From Phormidium ambiguum IAM M-71 (lineage in GTDB: Bacteria > Cyanobacteriota > Cyanobacteriia > Cyanobacteriales > Aerosakkonemataceae): a stretch of 38,317 bases of DNA. The translations under genes were made by a program, and so were the position numbers. The DNA lies in NCBI RefSeq assembly GCF_001904725.1, contig NZ_MRCE01000055.1:1-38317 (forward strand), in the 5' to 3' direction. Below, piece by piece: positions 17,206-27,057 of the stretch; within the stretch, counting starts at the first letter, position 1; each line of letters opens with the position of its first letter. The notes under the pieces are model-generated. The model was not told where the DNA came from, did no database searches, and was given only the letters and a program-made list of their open reading frames with translations.

Positions 17206-19074
17206 ATGAATGAAAAAGAAAAAATATTAATTGTTGATGACAATCCAGAAAATATTTATGTGTTGCTTGAAACACTGAAAGCTGATTACGCGATCGTAGT
17301 TGCAAAAAACGGACAAAAAGCATTGCAATTTGCTGTTGAACAACCACAACCAAACTTGATTTTACTAGACGTAATGATGCCGGAAATGGATGGATATGAG
17401 GTTTGTCGCCGTCTCAAAGCAGATGAAAAAACCCAAGATATTCCGATTATTTTTGTTACAGCCTTGAAAGAAATTGGCAATGAAGCCCAAGGATTTGAAT
17501 TAGGGGCAGTTGATTATATTTCTAAACCTATTAGTCCAGCGATCGTGCGAGCAAGAGTCAAATCTCAACTGACACTGCAAAAACTTTATAAAGAATTGCA
17601 ACAAGCTAACAAAACTTTAGCTACCGCCAAACAAGCTGCGGAAGCCGCCAGCCAAGCCAAAAGTGAATTTTTGGCAAATATGAGTCATGAATTAAGAACC
17701 CCTTTAAATGGCATTCTAGGTTACACTCAAATTCTTTTACATCACAAAGATATCAATTCCAGTATGAACGATGGATTGCAAGTAATTCAACAATCTGGTT
17801 CTCATTTACTAAATTTGGTGAATGATTTGCTAGATTTAGCCAAAATTGAGGCGCGTCGCCTGGAATTGTTGCCCAATGACTTTTATTTGCCTTACTTTCT
17901 TTCTAGTATTACTGAAATGCTCCGTATTCGCGCTCAACAAAAAAATATTACGTTTATTTTTGAAGTCGATCCAGAATTAGCTATAGGTGTTTGTGCAGAT
18001 GAGAAACGGTTACGTCAAGTTCTAATTAATTTATTAGGTAATGCAGTCAAATTTACTGAAGAAGGCTATGTTAAGTTTAAAGTAGAAAAAGTTGCTAAGT
18101 CTGGTTCTCAATTACAAACTACAACTAAAATTCGCTTTACGATCGAAGATACAGGAGTAGGTATTCCAACTGCACAGATGGAGACAATTTTCCAACCCTT
18201 TGAACAAGCAGGAGATCAAAAACAAAAAGCGCAAGGGACTGGATTAGGATTAGCAATTACTCGGCAAATTGTGGAGATGATGAACTGCACGATTAATGTC
18301 ATCAGTACTGAGGGAAAAGGCAGCACTTTTTGGTTTGAAATCGATTTACCCCGTTCTTCCGAATGGTGTTCTTTGGCTCTGACTTGCGATCGCGGTGAAA
18401 TCATTGGTTATGAAGGTGAAAAGCGCAAAATTTTGATAGTTGACGATCGAGAAATAAATCATCAAGTATTAGTCGATCTTTTAGTTCCTTTAGGGTTTGA
18501 AGTAGCTCAAGCAAATAATGGTTATGAAGGATTAAAACTGCTGGAACAATTCAAGCCAGATTTAATTATTACCGATTTAGTTATGCCGGAAATGAATGGT
18601 TTTGAATTTATCAGAAATATCCGCGCTTTAGCAAATGGTGATGATTTTATTATTCTGGCATCAAGTGCAAGTTCCTTGGAAGCAGAACGTCAAAACAGTT
18701 TAGAAGCAGGTTGTACGGAATTTATCACCAAACCGATCGACATCAATTTACTCTTAAATAGATTACAGAAATATTTACAACTAACTTGGATTTATGAACC
18801 TGATTATGGTATTGAAAAAAGTACCCAAGAACCTGATCAAGTGATTATACCGCCTCCTTATGAAGAACTTTTTAAACTGTACAGAGCCTCAAGAATTGGT
18901 CATATTAAAGAAATTTTATCCGAAGCACTGCGAATTAAAAATCTCGATCCGCGTTATGCAGGATTTGCCGATCGCGTCATCGAATTAGCGAAAAATTTTA
19001 AAGATAGCGAAGTTTTAGCAATGCTCCATCAAATGTTTTCTGAATTTAGCGAAATCGAAGGCCGTTTGGGTTAG
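17206..19074 (+). CDS. Hybrid histidine kinase REC-HisKA-HATPase-REC
   Basis: A 622-aa soluble hybrid kinase. The ATG at 17206 is chosen over the in-frame TTG at 17194. The first receiver (about 5-122) has [10 protein letters not shown] and Asp55 in [12 protein letters not shown] coiled-coil linker leads to [19 protein letters not shown] with His161. The ATPase domain has [18 protein letters not shown] and GTGLGLAI. The second receiver (about 408-520) has [10 protein letters not shown] and Asp457 in [11 protein letters not shown]. The last ~70 residues ([20 protein letters not shown] onwards) form a helical tail common on cyanobacterial hybrid kinases, whose role is unknown. It lacks its own sensor domain, so input probably comes through the N-terminal receiver. 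The BarA-like kinase follows 52 bp later. Confidence 0.94.
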   Translation: MNEKEKILIVDDNPENIYVLLETLKADYAIVVAKNGQKALQFAVEQPQPNLILLDVMMPEMDGYEVCRRLKADEKTQDIPIIFVTALKEIGNEAQGFELGAVDYISKPISPAIVRARVKSQLTLQKLYKELQQANKTLATAKQAAEAASQAKSEFLANMSHELRTPLNGILGYTQILLHHKDINSSMNDGLQVIQQSGSHLLNLVNDLLDLAKIEARRLELLPNDFYLPYFLSSITEMLRIRAQQKNITFIFEVDPELAIGVCADEKRLRQVLINLLGNAVKFTEEGYVKFKVEKVAKSGSQLQTTTKIRFTIEDTGVGIPTAQMETIFQPFEQAGDQKQKAQGTGLGLAITRQIVEMMNCTINVISTEGKGSTFWFEIDLPRSSEWCSLALTCDRGEIIGYEGEKRKILIVDDREINHQVLVDLLVPLGFEVAQANNGYEGLKLLEQFKPDLIITDLVMPEMNGFEFIRNIRALANGDDFIILASSASSLEAERQNSLEAGCTEFITKPIDINLLLNRLQKYLQLTWIYEPDYGIEKSTQEPDQVIIPPPYEELFKLYRASRIGHIKEILSEALRIKNLDPRYAGFADRVIELAKNFKDSEVLAMLHQMFSEFSEIEGRLG

Positions 19075-19126
19075 GAAATTTTAAATTTCAGATTAACAAT
19101 TAAACAACAAAAAGTGTGGTGTAATC

Positions 19127-22100
19127 ATGAAGAACAGATATTTAATCTTACAAAGATGGCTAACTAAAACTCAAGATTTTATACAAAACCAATTAGGAAG
19201 AGATCGAAAATTTTCGATTGCTTCACGACTTAACTTTATTTTTGCCATTGTAATTCTTGTTATTGCTAGTATAGCAGCCACCTTACTCCTTTTAAGTAAC
19301 AGAGTCAAAGAATCAAACCAGAAAATTTTAGAACAAGACCTTCCTCTAGCATTAAATAGTCTTTCTATGCTAGAACAATTGCGAGAATTAAACAATAATA
19401 TGTTGGAATATGCTGTGGGAGAACCCGAAGAAAAGCAAGAATTTTTGCTTGGTTTTAATCAGTTACAAAATTATCGAGAACGCATCCCCAAAAATTCGAT
19501 CTACCAGAGTGAATTAAGGGATTTAGATACTCTCTTAGAAATTTATAAAAACCAAGCTCAAGAATTAGTTTTTAAAGTTTACGATCCCTATTTGGATGAA
19601 AAAGCAACGAAAAAAATCCAAGGATTGCTGAGTAACGTTGGCGGACAATTAGAAAAGCTTTTAACACAATTAAAAGATGAAGAAATTAGAGATGCGGGTA
19701 TAAGTAAAGACGTTAAAGAAATCCTCACAGATGACATACCAGGTATAGCTTATTATCTGGAAATAAACGATGTTGCTGGAGATATGCTAGCTGCGTTGAA
19801 TCGGTATATGTTAAATGATGAAAAAGCGCGTCCTTACTTCTTCGAGAAGGCATTAAAATTTGAATTGACTCTAGCCAAGTTAAAACCCCTAGAGCAGAAA
19901 CCGCAAGAAAAACTCATGCTAGCAGAAATTGAAAGACTTTTTCGAGTCCTCAAGCGCGATGGGGAAGAAATTATGGTTAGCTCCCAAAGAATAAATCGCA
20001 AGGAAGCTTTGCGAGCTATTGATGAATTAGAAAACAGCTATTTTAAACGAACTGAAGAAATATTAGAGAAACTTTCTCAGGCGGCTCGGACTCGTGTAGA
20101 AGATAGTACCGAAGCACTTAATCAATTGGTGCTACTTATGAATGTTGTGACGATGATTACGATTACGATCGGGATTATAGCGATCGTTATATTAGTATTG
20201 CATTCCAGTCGCGCTATTTTGAAACCCGTTACCGAAATTACCGATGCAGTTGAATATTTGCGTCGTCGAGAAGGAGAATATGAAATTGCTCAAGGAAATT
20301 ACGATTTAGAATTCGATCGCGTTTTGAGCAGTTTAAGATTATTTCAACAAGAATTAATGGAACTCGATCGCTTACGCGCCTCGGAAGCAGAACGTACCCA
20401 ACTACTTGAAAAAGCCACCGCCGCCGCCGAAAGTGCTAACGCAGCGAAAAGTAGTTTCTTAGCAACAATGAGTCATGAAATTCGCACTCCCATGAATGCA
20501 ATTTTGGGACTTTCCCATTTAGCTTTGCAAACAAACTTAGATAACAAGCAAATTGATTACTTACGCAAAATTGAAAAATCTGGGCAATCTTTACTACGAT
20601 TAATTAATGATATTTTGGACTTTTCTAAAATCGAAGCCGGGAGATTGGTATTAGAAAAAGTAGATTTCGATCTGGAATTGGTATTAGAAAATGTTGCCAA
20701 TTTGATCGGTTTAAAAGCCGAAGAAAAAAACCTAGAATTTTTATTTGAAATAGAAGCAGATGTTCCGAAATTCGTTCAGGGCGATCCTCTACGTTTAGAG
20801 CAAATTTTGCTCAATTTGGCTAGTAATGCCATAAAGTTTACCGAACACGGGGAAGTAACAATTCGTGTCATGTTGCGAGAACAAACTATTGATGCGATCG
20901 AGCTTTTCTTTTGTGTACAAGATACAGGAATCGGACTAACTCAGGTACAAATTCAAAATCTCTTCCAATCTTTCAGTCAAGCCGATCGTTCTACAACTCG
21001 CAAATATGGCGGTACAGGCTTAGGATTAGCTATTTCCAAACGTTTGGTTAATTTGATGGGTGGCGAAGTTTTTGTGGAAAGTCAGCCGGGGAAAGGTAGC
21101 AACTTTCAATTTACAGTTATGTTGAAACCTGCCGTTACTACTCCTGAATCTAAAATTGTTATTCCACCAGATTTGCGCTATTTGAAAGTTTTAGTAGTAG
21201 ATGATAATGCGACAGCGCGGGAAATTTTATTCAAAACTTTGCAATCTTTCTCCTTACAAACAAATGCCGTTGCTACAGCAGAAAAGGCATTAGAAGAATT
21301 ATTAGCAGCAAAAGATGCTCCCTACGACTTAGTTTTAATGGATTGGTTTTTGCGAAATGGAATCGATGGAATTGAAGCCACGCGCCGCCTCCGCGCTTCC
21401 CAAGAAATTGCCAAGCAACCTCACGTTATTTTGATTACAGCTTACGGACAAGCGAATTTACAAACTGAAGCAGAACAAGCTGGTGTGGATGATTTTCTCA
21501 CTAAACCTGTGAGTCGTTCGGTGTTGTTTAATGCGATCGCTCGCGTTTTTGGACGAGCCGAGTCGAAGAACGGTCTTCACACCAAATCATACTATGCAAC
21601 CACGAACAAAAATCAATTCCGGGGAGTTAATATTTTGTTAGTGGAAGATAACGAAATTAACCAACAAATTGCCAAAGAACTTTTAGAAGGAACAGGAGTT
21701 CAAGTAAGCCTTGCGAACAATGGATTAGAAGCTGTGGCTGCGGTGCGTCGTCAAGCTTACGATTTGATATTTATGGATATTCAAATGCCAGAAATGGATG
21801 GATTGGAAGCAACGCGACGCATTCGGGCGTTAGGACAAGATAGCAACCCCGATTCTCTCCGATTTCGCAACGTTCCGATTATTGCTATGACGGCTCATGC
21901 GATGATTGGCGATCGAGAAATCAGTATTCAAGCTGGGATGAACGATCATGTTACCAAGCCGATCGATCCAAGTGAATTATTTAGAACTTTGAACCGTTAC
22001 ACGCAGAAGCGAGATGTAGCAGAGCAGGAGACAAGGGAACACGGAGACACGGAAACACGGAGACACGGAATCGAGAATTTAGAAGGGATAGATGTTGCAG

Positions 22101-22696
22101 CGGGTTTGAATCGAGTTAATGGTAATGCCAAGATGTACCGTGAATTGTTAGTAAGATTTCGACGCTCTCAAGCGGATGCAATGACTGAGATTGAGGCGGC
22201 TGTAGAACAAGGAAATTATAAGAAGGCGCGGGAAAAAACCCATTCGATTAAAGGGGTAGCGGGCAATATCGGCGCTGAGCGTTTATTTCAAGCAGGAGTA
22301 CCGCTAGAAGTAGCTTTAGCCCAAGAGCAAACTGCCAATCTTCCTACCTTGATGGCAGAGTTTGGGCAAGAATTCCATAAGGTGATGAATAGCTTGTTAC
22401 AATTAGAACCTGCTGAAGAAAGTGTTCCTGCTCAACCTACTTTGAAAATAGAAAGTGTTGAGTTCGCCAAAGAAATCGATCGAGCAGCTATTAGGGAAAG
22501 TTTAAAACAACTTGCCGAACTTTTACAATTTGATGTGGGACGAGCATTCGATTATCTTGGAGAATTAGAAGCACAGTTTAAAGGAACTAATTACTGGCTG
22601 AAGTTTGAAAGGATGCGACAATCTGCGATCGAATTTGAAATTGATGCCGCATTACAACAATTACACCAAATTGAAGAAGAAATAGGAGTTAAGTAA
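19127..22696 (+). CDS. BarA-like membrane hybrid kinase with two receivers and HPt
   Basis: A 1189-aa inner-membrane phosphorelay kinase. TM1 is at about 36-56; an all-helical periplasmic sensor (60-330) of four-helix-bundle type follows, and TM2 is at about 335-358. A HAMP-like linker and coiled coil lead to [20 protein letters not shown] with His450. The ATPase domain (550-668) has QDTGIGL and GTGLGLAIS. Receiver 1 (about 686-805) has Asp739 in [12 protein letters not shown]. Receiver 2 (about 833-955) has Asp884 in [11 protein letters not shown]. The HPt domain (about 988-1090) has THSIKG with His1039. Residues 966-981 are encoded by a short tandem repeat inserted in frame between receiver 2 and HPt. 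It is the only HPt protein in the window and could serve the neighbouring kinases too. Confidence 0.95.
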   Translation: MKNRYLILQRWLTKTQDFIQNQLGRDRKFSIASRLNFIFAIVILVIASIAATLLLLSNRVKESNQKILEQDLPLALNSLSMLEQLRELNNNMLEYAVGEPEEKQEFLLGFNQLQNYRERIPKNSIYQSELRDLDTLLEIYKNQAQELVFKVYDPYLDEKATKKIQGLLSNVGGQLEKLLTQLKDEEIRDAGISKDVKEILTDDIPGIAYYLEINDVAGDMLAALNRYMLNDEKARPYFFEKALKFELTLAKLKPLEQKPQEKLMLAEIERLFRVLKRDGEEIMVSSQRINRKEALRAIDELENSYFKRTEEILEKLSQAARTRVEDSTEALNQLVLLMNVVTMITITIGIIAIVILVLHSSRAILKPVTEITDAVEYLRRREGEYEIAQGNYDLEFDRVLSSLRLFQQELMELDRLRASEAERTQLLEKATAAAESANAAKSSFLATMSHEIRTPMNAILGLSHLALQTNLDNKQIDYLRKIEKSGQSLLRLINDILDFSKIEAGRLVLEKVDFDLELVLENVANLIGLKAEEKNLEFLFEIEADVPKFVQGDPLRLEQILLNLASNAIKFTEHGEVTIRVMLREQTIDAIELFFCVQDTGIGLTQVQIQNLFQSFSQADRSTTRKYGGTGLGLAISKRLVNLMGGEVFVESQPGKGSNFQFTVMLKPAVTTPESKIVIPPDLRYLKVLVVDDNATAREILFKTLQSFSLQTNAVATAEKALEELLAAKDAPYDLVLMDWFLRNGIDGIEATRRLRASQEIAKQPHVILITAYGQANLQTEAEQAGVDDFLTKPVSRSVLFNAIARVFGRAESKNGLHTKSYYATTNKNQFRGVNILLVEDNEINQQIAKELLEGTGVQVSLANNGLEAVAAVRRQAYDLIFMDIQMPEMDGLEATRRIRALGQDSNPDSLRFRNVPIIAMTAHAMIGDREISIQAGMNDHVTKPIDPSELFRTLNRYTQKRDVAEQETREHGDTETRRHGIENLEGIDVAAGLNRVNGNAKMYRELLVRFRRSQADAMTEIEAAVEQGNYKKAREKTHSIKGVAGNIGAERLFQAGVPLEVALAQEQTANLPTLMAEFGQEFHKVMNSLLQLEPAEESVPAQPTLKIESVEFAKEIDRAAIRESLKQLAELLQFDVGRAFDYLGELEAQFKGTNYWLKFERMRQSAIEFEIDAALQQLHQIEEEIGVK
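22037..22068 (+). repeat. In-frame short tandem repeat within the BarA-like kinase
   Basis: Four 8-nt units (GAACACGG, AGACACGG, AAACACGG, AGACACGG) lie in the linker between the second receiver and the HPt domain. They encode part of the highly polar residues 966-981. Such GGAGACACGG-type arrays are usually found between cyanobacterial genes. Confidence 0.8.
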
Positions 22697-22823
22697 TTTT
22701 AGATTGATATCATTTCCGGTTAATAAAATATTCCCAATCCACATCACTACAGTGTAGGTTCTTATATTGCACTTAATCACTGCCCTGAAGTTTGGGGTGG
22801 AGTTCGTTAAGCGCGATTACCTT

Positions 22824-25391
22824 CTACATTTTTTCCTGACAACGTTGCCAATAAATCTGAGCAACTTTATCTTGAGGATTGATAGAAAGACATTGGGCAA
22901 AAACTTTAGCAGCGTGTTCCAATTCACCTAGACTATAAAGTAAGACTGCTTGTTCAAATCCGGTTTTAGTTGACAGTTTAGCTGCTTTAATTTCGGGTAA
23001 ATCAGCATCAAATACTTCGTAAACAGTAATCATTTCTGATTTGCCTTTAACTTTTACTTTATCGATGAGACGGATATGATAAACATTAGCATTATTTAAT
23101 GCTAAAAAAGTATAGTGAGAAATTAATAAAGATACGCCATAATTTTTAGTTAATCCTTCAATTCGAGAAGCTAAGTTAACAGCGTCACTAACTACTGTAG
23201 TATCAATGCGCGATCGACCACCAACAGTACCCAGAATCATTGTACCCGTATTAATTCCAATCCCTATTTTAATTGGTAAACATTTCTGACTTTTCCGTTC
23301 TTCATTAAACTCACGCAGCGCATTTAACATGGCAATAGCAGCTTTGACAGCATTATCAGCTTCACCGCTAAATAATGCCATAATTGCATCTCCAATGTAT
23401 TTATCAATGAACCCGTAATTTTGAATAATTTCCGGTTCCATTCGGCTAAGATAAGCGTTAATAAATTGAAAATTTTCAGCCGGAGTCATGCTTTCTGATA
23501 AAGTTGTGAAATCTCGAATATCAGAAAATAATACAGACATTTCTTTTTGGACTTGGTTGCCCAATTCAACATCAAGAATACTTTGTTTATTCAAAAGTTG
23601 AATAAATTGATGGGGAACAAAACGAGAATAAGATACGTTAAGTGCGAGTAATTGGTCGGTTAATTTCAGCCGTTCTGCTTCGGATTTTTTCCGTTCAGTT
23701 ATGTCTCGTAAAACTAACAGTGTATATGTAATTTGTCCAGATTTATCATAAATTGGAGTTGCCCAACTTTCCAAGGGAATAATCTTATTGTGTCGATGAA
23801 TTTCTAGGTCATCGACTGTAGAAGATTCCCCTTGCAAAGCGCGAACAATAGGTAAGTTTTGATATGGGTATAGTTGATTGGTTCCAGCAACATAAACTTG
23901 GTAAATTTCAGCAAACTCCTCAATTTTAACATGACGAATAATTCCTGTACCCAAAAGTTCTTGAGCAGCATAATTCAAGTAATAAATTTCATAATTACTA
24001 TCAATAACTGCCACACCGATTGGGACTGCTTCTAAAAATTGAGCTAGTTTTCTTTCGCTTTCTCGTGCTGTTTCTTCGGCTTTGTATTCTAATTCGGCGG
24101 TAACTGTATCGTAATGTGCGGTAGCCGTTTCTAATAAAATTTCTAAATCATTCTTTTGCTTTTGTAATTCTAAGGCGTGGTCTCCTGCGATCGCAATTGC
24201 CGAAGTAATTAATGCCGTTAATGGAGCAATTACAGGTAGCCACCAACTAGTTAAAAAAGCTAAATAACTGCTAAATATCAGGCTACCTCCAGTCACTAAA
24301 ATTAAAATGGTAAAAATTATCCATTTCTCAGCAAATTTATGAATAAATTGTTTGGCTGACAGTAATTTCCAACTTCCGCTAGCGCCAACAAAAGACCAAA
24401 ATAAAACCCAAAAAATTTTGTTTGGCTCCGACCAAAATTTAATAAAAGGTCGATCGTGTAAAGCAGCATTTAAAATTTGGCTAGCTAAATTAGCATGAAT
24501 TACCACGCCTGGTGTTCTTTTGGGGCTACCAAAAGGATTATTGCTATAAGGAGTAAAGAATAAATCGTTGAAACTAGAACCAGTCACTCCAATCAAAACA
24601 ATGCGATCGCGCATCATATTTTTCGGTATTCTGTCTGACAGAACATCTTGTAATGATATAGTTTGAAAATCTTCTAAATTACCTCGATAGTTTAATAATA
24701 TTTGATATCCCCCAGAATTAGCCCTAATATAAGCACCTTCATTGCCCGTAAAAGGCACAAATACTGCTTTACCTAATCCTAAAATCTTCTTTTTTGGATC
24801 GATCGCCCGCAGTTTTATACCTTCGCTTTCCAAATACATTAACGCTAATGTAGTACCTAAACTTAATTTTGTTTTTCCTTCGTTAGTTCTGATAGACAGC
24901 AAACCTCGCCGTACTTTGCCATCAGCATCAATCACTAAATCTGCAATTCCTACTTGTCCTAATTTACTTAAAATTGGTGGAGGTGCGACAGTATTGCCAA
25001 CTACTTTTTCAACACCAATTAAGTTAGGTGTAGATTTAAATAATTTAATTAATTCCGAATTTCCTGGCGGTACTGGCAAATTTCGATATATATCTAAACC
25101 AATTACTTTTGGTTGTTGAGCTTTAATTTTTTGCAGCAATTTGGTTAAAACTGTATCGGAAATCGGCCATTGATTAGTATAATTAATATCGGATTCATCC
25201 ACCGTAACAATCACAATCCGAGAGTCCACAGATTCGCGGGGACGTAAGCGAAAAAACTGATCTAAAGCTGCCCATTCTAGAAGTTGGAATAAACCTAAAT
25301 AATTCGCAATAATTACTAATCCAGCGACGCTAGGAGCAATAATTAGTACGCTGCGCCATTGTCGAATTATTTTGGAAAGTTTTGTCCTCAT
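22824..25391 (-). CDS. CHASE2-PAS class III adenylate cyclase
   Basis: An 855-aa membrane cyclase that should make cAMP. TM1 is at about 15-36, the periplasmic CHASE2 sensor at about 40-320 (VTVDESDINYTNQWP, IGLDIYRNLPVPPG, VLIGVTGSSFNDLFFTPY), and three hydrophobic helices at about 325-405. A coiled coil and a PAS domain (450-567) follow, then the catalytic domain (about 615-790). Metal-binding Asp624 and Asp628 (FSDIRDF), Lys664 (FIDKYIGDAI) and Thr732 at the purine-specificity positions, and Asn739/Arg743 (VNLASR) are all present. The Lys/Thr pair points to ATP rather than GTP. The last ~60 residues look TPR-like (LYSLGELEHAAKVFAQCLSI). It lies on the same strand as the DUF928/CHAT/FHA genes, 0.7 kb downstream of them. 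The signal sensed is unknown. Confidence 0.94.
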   Translation of the reverse strand: MRTKLSKIIRQWRSVLIIAPSVAGLVIIANYLGLFQLLEWAALDQFFRLRPRESVDSRIVIVTVDESDINYTNQWPISDTVLTKLLQKIKAQQPKVIGLDIYRNLPVPPGNSELIKLFKSTPNLIGVEKVVGNTVAPPPILSKLGQVGIADLVIDADGKVRRGLLSIRTNEGKTKLSLGTTLALMYLESEGIKLRAIDPKKKILGLGKAVFVPFTGNEGAYIRANSGGYQILLNYRGNLEDFQTISLQDVLSDRIPKNMMRDRIVLIGVTGSSFNDLFFTPYSNNPFGSPKRTPGVVIHANLASQILNAALHDRPFIKFWSEPNKIFWVLFWSFVGASGSWKLLSAKQFIHKFAEKWIIFTILILVTGGSLIFSSYLAFLTSWWLPVIAPLTALITSAIAIAGDHALELQKQKNDLEILLETATAHYDTVTAELEYKAEETARESERKLAQFLEAVPIGVAVIDSNYEIYYLNYAAQELLGTGIIRHVKIEEFAEIYQVYVAGTNQLYPYQNLPIVRALQGESSTVDDLEIHRHNKIIPLESWATPIYDKSGQITYTLLVLRDITERKKSEAERLKLTDQLLALNVSYSRFVPHQFIQLLNKQSILDVELGNQVQKEMSVLFSDIRDFTTLSESMTPAENFQFINAYLSRMEPEIIQNYGFIDKYIGDAIMALFSGEADNAVKAAIAMLNALREFNEERKSQKCLPIKIGIGINTGTMILGTVGGRSRIDTTVVSDAVNLASRIEGLTKNYGVSLLISHYTFLALNNANVYHIRLIDKVKVKGKSEMITVYEVFDADLPEIKAAKLSTKTGFEQAVLLYSLGELEHAAKVFAQCLSINPQDKVAQIYWQRCQEKM

Positions 25392-25546
25392 GTAGTCTTA
25401 GCATTAACAAATAAATGCAGTCGTCAATTTGAACAAGTTTTACTGGTATACCCCTAAATTCACCTACTAAACCTCCACTTTCAGGATTGAGAAGCAAAAA
25501 TCTTAGATTTTAGTTACAATTCCTAGATTTATTTAGTGAGGGGAAT

Positions 25547-25776
25547 CTAAAATTTAACATTGAATGACTTTGAATTAATATTTTTGTTATCTTGAATTAT
25601 AGCTATAATAATCCGATCGCGTCCGTTTTCTTTAATTGCTCATAATACTTGTCAACACAATTTGTAGAATTGAGCTTAATACTAGCTAGCAAGTCGTTGT
25701 AAATTAGGCGATCGCTAATTTTCTTCGCCGCTTCTAAGACAAATTCAGGATAAGATAACTGGAGGACGCAATATTT
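25547..25776 (-). pseudogene. Decayed reading frame, possibly the tail of a GGDEF protein
   Basis: On the minus strand an open frame from 25776 to 25603 reads YPEFVLEAAKKISDRL and ends with NCVDKYYEQ; it has no ATG start. In an adjacent frame 25639-25547 reads AIKENGRDRIIIAIIQDN and then stops. Joining VDKYYE to AIKENGRDRI by a single-base shift gives a line that fits the closing helix of GGDEF diguanylate cyclases (ADKALYQAKENGRDRI). I read this as a frameshifted remnant. The upstream residues are not recognisable as GGDEF, so the call is weak. Confidence 0.3.
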
Positions 25777-25852
25777 CTAGACAGTAATATTAATGATTAC
25801 CCCTAGAGTTTGGGGTGGGTTAAATACTTTTCATACTCAATTATCACTATTA

Positions 25853-25919
25853 GACCTCTCTAATAACTCTTGTAGGGTAGGCATCCTGCCTGCCTTTGAG
25901 ATTATTTTTTGCAGAGGTC
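25853..25919. repeat. Nested palindromic intergenic element
   Basis: GACCTCT at 25853-25859 is the reverse complement of AGAGGTC at 25913-25919. Inside lies TGTAGGGTAGGCATCCTGCC with TGCC repeats (25871-25894), a phrase matching dispersed repeats of filamentous cyanobacteria. The size of 67 bp and the nested symmetry suggest a small mobile or REP-like element. Confidence 0.5.
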
Positions 25920-26097
25920 GATGTATCGATCGCAAATCCCGTCACAATCATCAGAATCTAATTCTAAAAGTTAAAATATATCTAAATAATTGACAAACAT
26001 AACACTAGGGGCAATTTTTGATAAAACGCCCCACGATCAAATCAGCTTTAGGAATTTTAGCCATATTGATTTTTCTGCACCCTGCAATATCTAAATA

Positions 26098-26859
26098 CTA
26101 CTGCAACAATGGCTGAGTAGCGATCGCTTCTAAACCAACTGATTTTAACAATTGTTCCCACTGACCGACCAAATAAGTATCGTTTGGTTGTAACTTTCTC
26201 GCTTCAGCTAAACTAGCCAAAGTTTCGTACCATATACCATTTTTACCATACAAAACAGCACGTTCTAAAGGTGTGACATTCTGTAGTTGAGCCTGTAAAG
26301 CTGAATCAGTTTCAATGCGCCGAATTCTTCCTTTAACAGCAGGACTGTCTGGTCTAAGTCCTTGCTCATCAATCATCACAAAAGCCCACCTATAGTTTTT
26401 CCCAACTTCTAAAAGTGGTGCATTTTCTGGAAGTAAAAATTGGATAATTCCTGATTTTCCAGCCAGGGAAATTTTAGTTTGGTATATATTTTTATTGTTT
26501 TCGTCTACCAAGCTAAAAAATACTTCTTTTACCGAATTTTTCGGAATATAAAAAAAGAAAGTAGGACGACCTGAAGTAGTTAACCCTTCTTTGCTCCCGG
26601 GCATCAGTGGAATTACGCACCCACCTACAGATATCACCTCCTGCGGACATTCACCGCCGCGAGACGCTCCACCAGCAGTGTCATCTGGTTTTCCGCTTCC
26701 CGGAGGATCGAAAGATACATTAGCCCTGACAAGGTTCTGTATCTTTTGGGATTGATTTGTTGAATTTGATTCCGCATTTACACTGTTTATAAGACTAGGA
26801 ACAATTATCAGTTCTAGACAAAGACCAACTGCAAATAGAGGAAAAAGTTTTCTGCTCAT
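26098..26859 (-). CDS. Secreted DUF928 protein
   Basis: A 253-aa protein with a signal peptide (hydrophobic residues about 8-25, likely cleavage after VNA at 29). It carries the DUF928 pattern: FDPPGSGKPDDTAGGASRGG, paired Cys in GGECPQEVISVGGC, SGRPTFFFYIPKN, LVDENNKNIYQTK, and NYRWAFVMIDEQGLRPDSP. The C-terminal ~65 residues are helical and TPR-like (AVLYGKNGIWYETLASLAEARKLQPND). DUF928 has no known biochemical function. It is a cyanobacterial family, and I recall it beside CHAT and CHASE2 genes in other cyanobacteria. Here it is about 200 bp downstream of the CHAT gene on the same strand. Periplasmic or outer-surface location is inferred. Confidence 0.92.
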   Translation of the reverse strand: MSRKLFPLFAVGLCLELIIVPSLINSVNAESNSTNQSQKIQNLVRANVSFDPPGSGKPDDTAGGASRGGECPQEVISVGGCVIPLMPGSKEGLTTSGRPTFFFYIPKNSVKEVFFSLVDENNKNIYQTKISLAGKSGIIQFLLPENAPLLEVGKNYRWAFVMIDEQGLRPDSPAVKGRIRRIETDSALQAQLQNVTPLERAVLYGKNGIWYETLASLAEARKLQPNDTYLVGQWEQLLKSVGLEAIATQPLLQ

Positions 26860-27012
26860 ATTGCCACAACCTTTTTTACCTAATTTATATCAAAACTCAT
26901 TTGTACCTTTTTTGTAAAGCTTTTTGAGATAACTTTATCAACTATTTATAATTTTCTTAAACATGATTTATCTCGATATTAACTTTACGTATTCTAAAAT
27001 ACCGATCGAGAG

Positions 27013-27028
27013 ACTTTGTACACAAAGT
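27013..27028. promoter_or_regulatory. Operator-like inverted repeat between CHAT and DUF928
   Basis: ACTTTGT and ACAAAGT form a perfect 7-bp inverted repeat with a 2-nt centre. It lies about 155 bp before the DUF928 start codon and about 30 bp after the CHAT stop. It could be a regulator site or a small hairpin, and nothing else in the window repeats it. Confidence 0.25.
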
Positions 27029-27057
27029 AACTATCAGCTTTTTTGGAAAACGATAAT

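Larger units (their letters stand above)
25392..26097. other. Intergenic debris and repeats upstream of the CHASE2 cyclase
   Basis: There is no intact gene in about 0.7 kb. A decayed minus-strand reading frame is at 25547-25776 and a nested palindromic repeat at 25853-25919. A small dyad (GGGGC 26008-26012 with GCCCC 26028-26032) may help end the DUF928 transcript. The short plus-strand frame at 25793-25993 runs through the repeat and is not a gene. The cyclase promoter should lie just right of 25391. Confidence 0.5.

Noticed and set aside
24742-25119. 125-codon plus-strand open frame
   Set aside because: It is antisense to the CHASE2 domain of the cyclase, whose frame is strongly supported by motifs.
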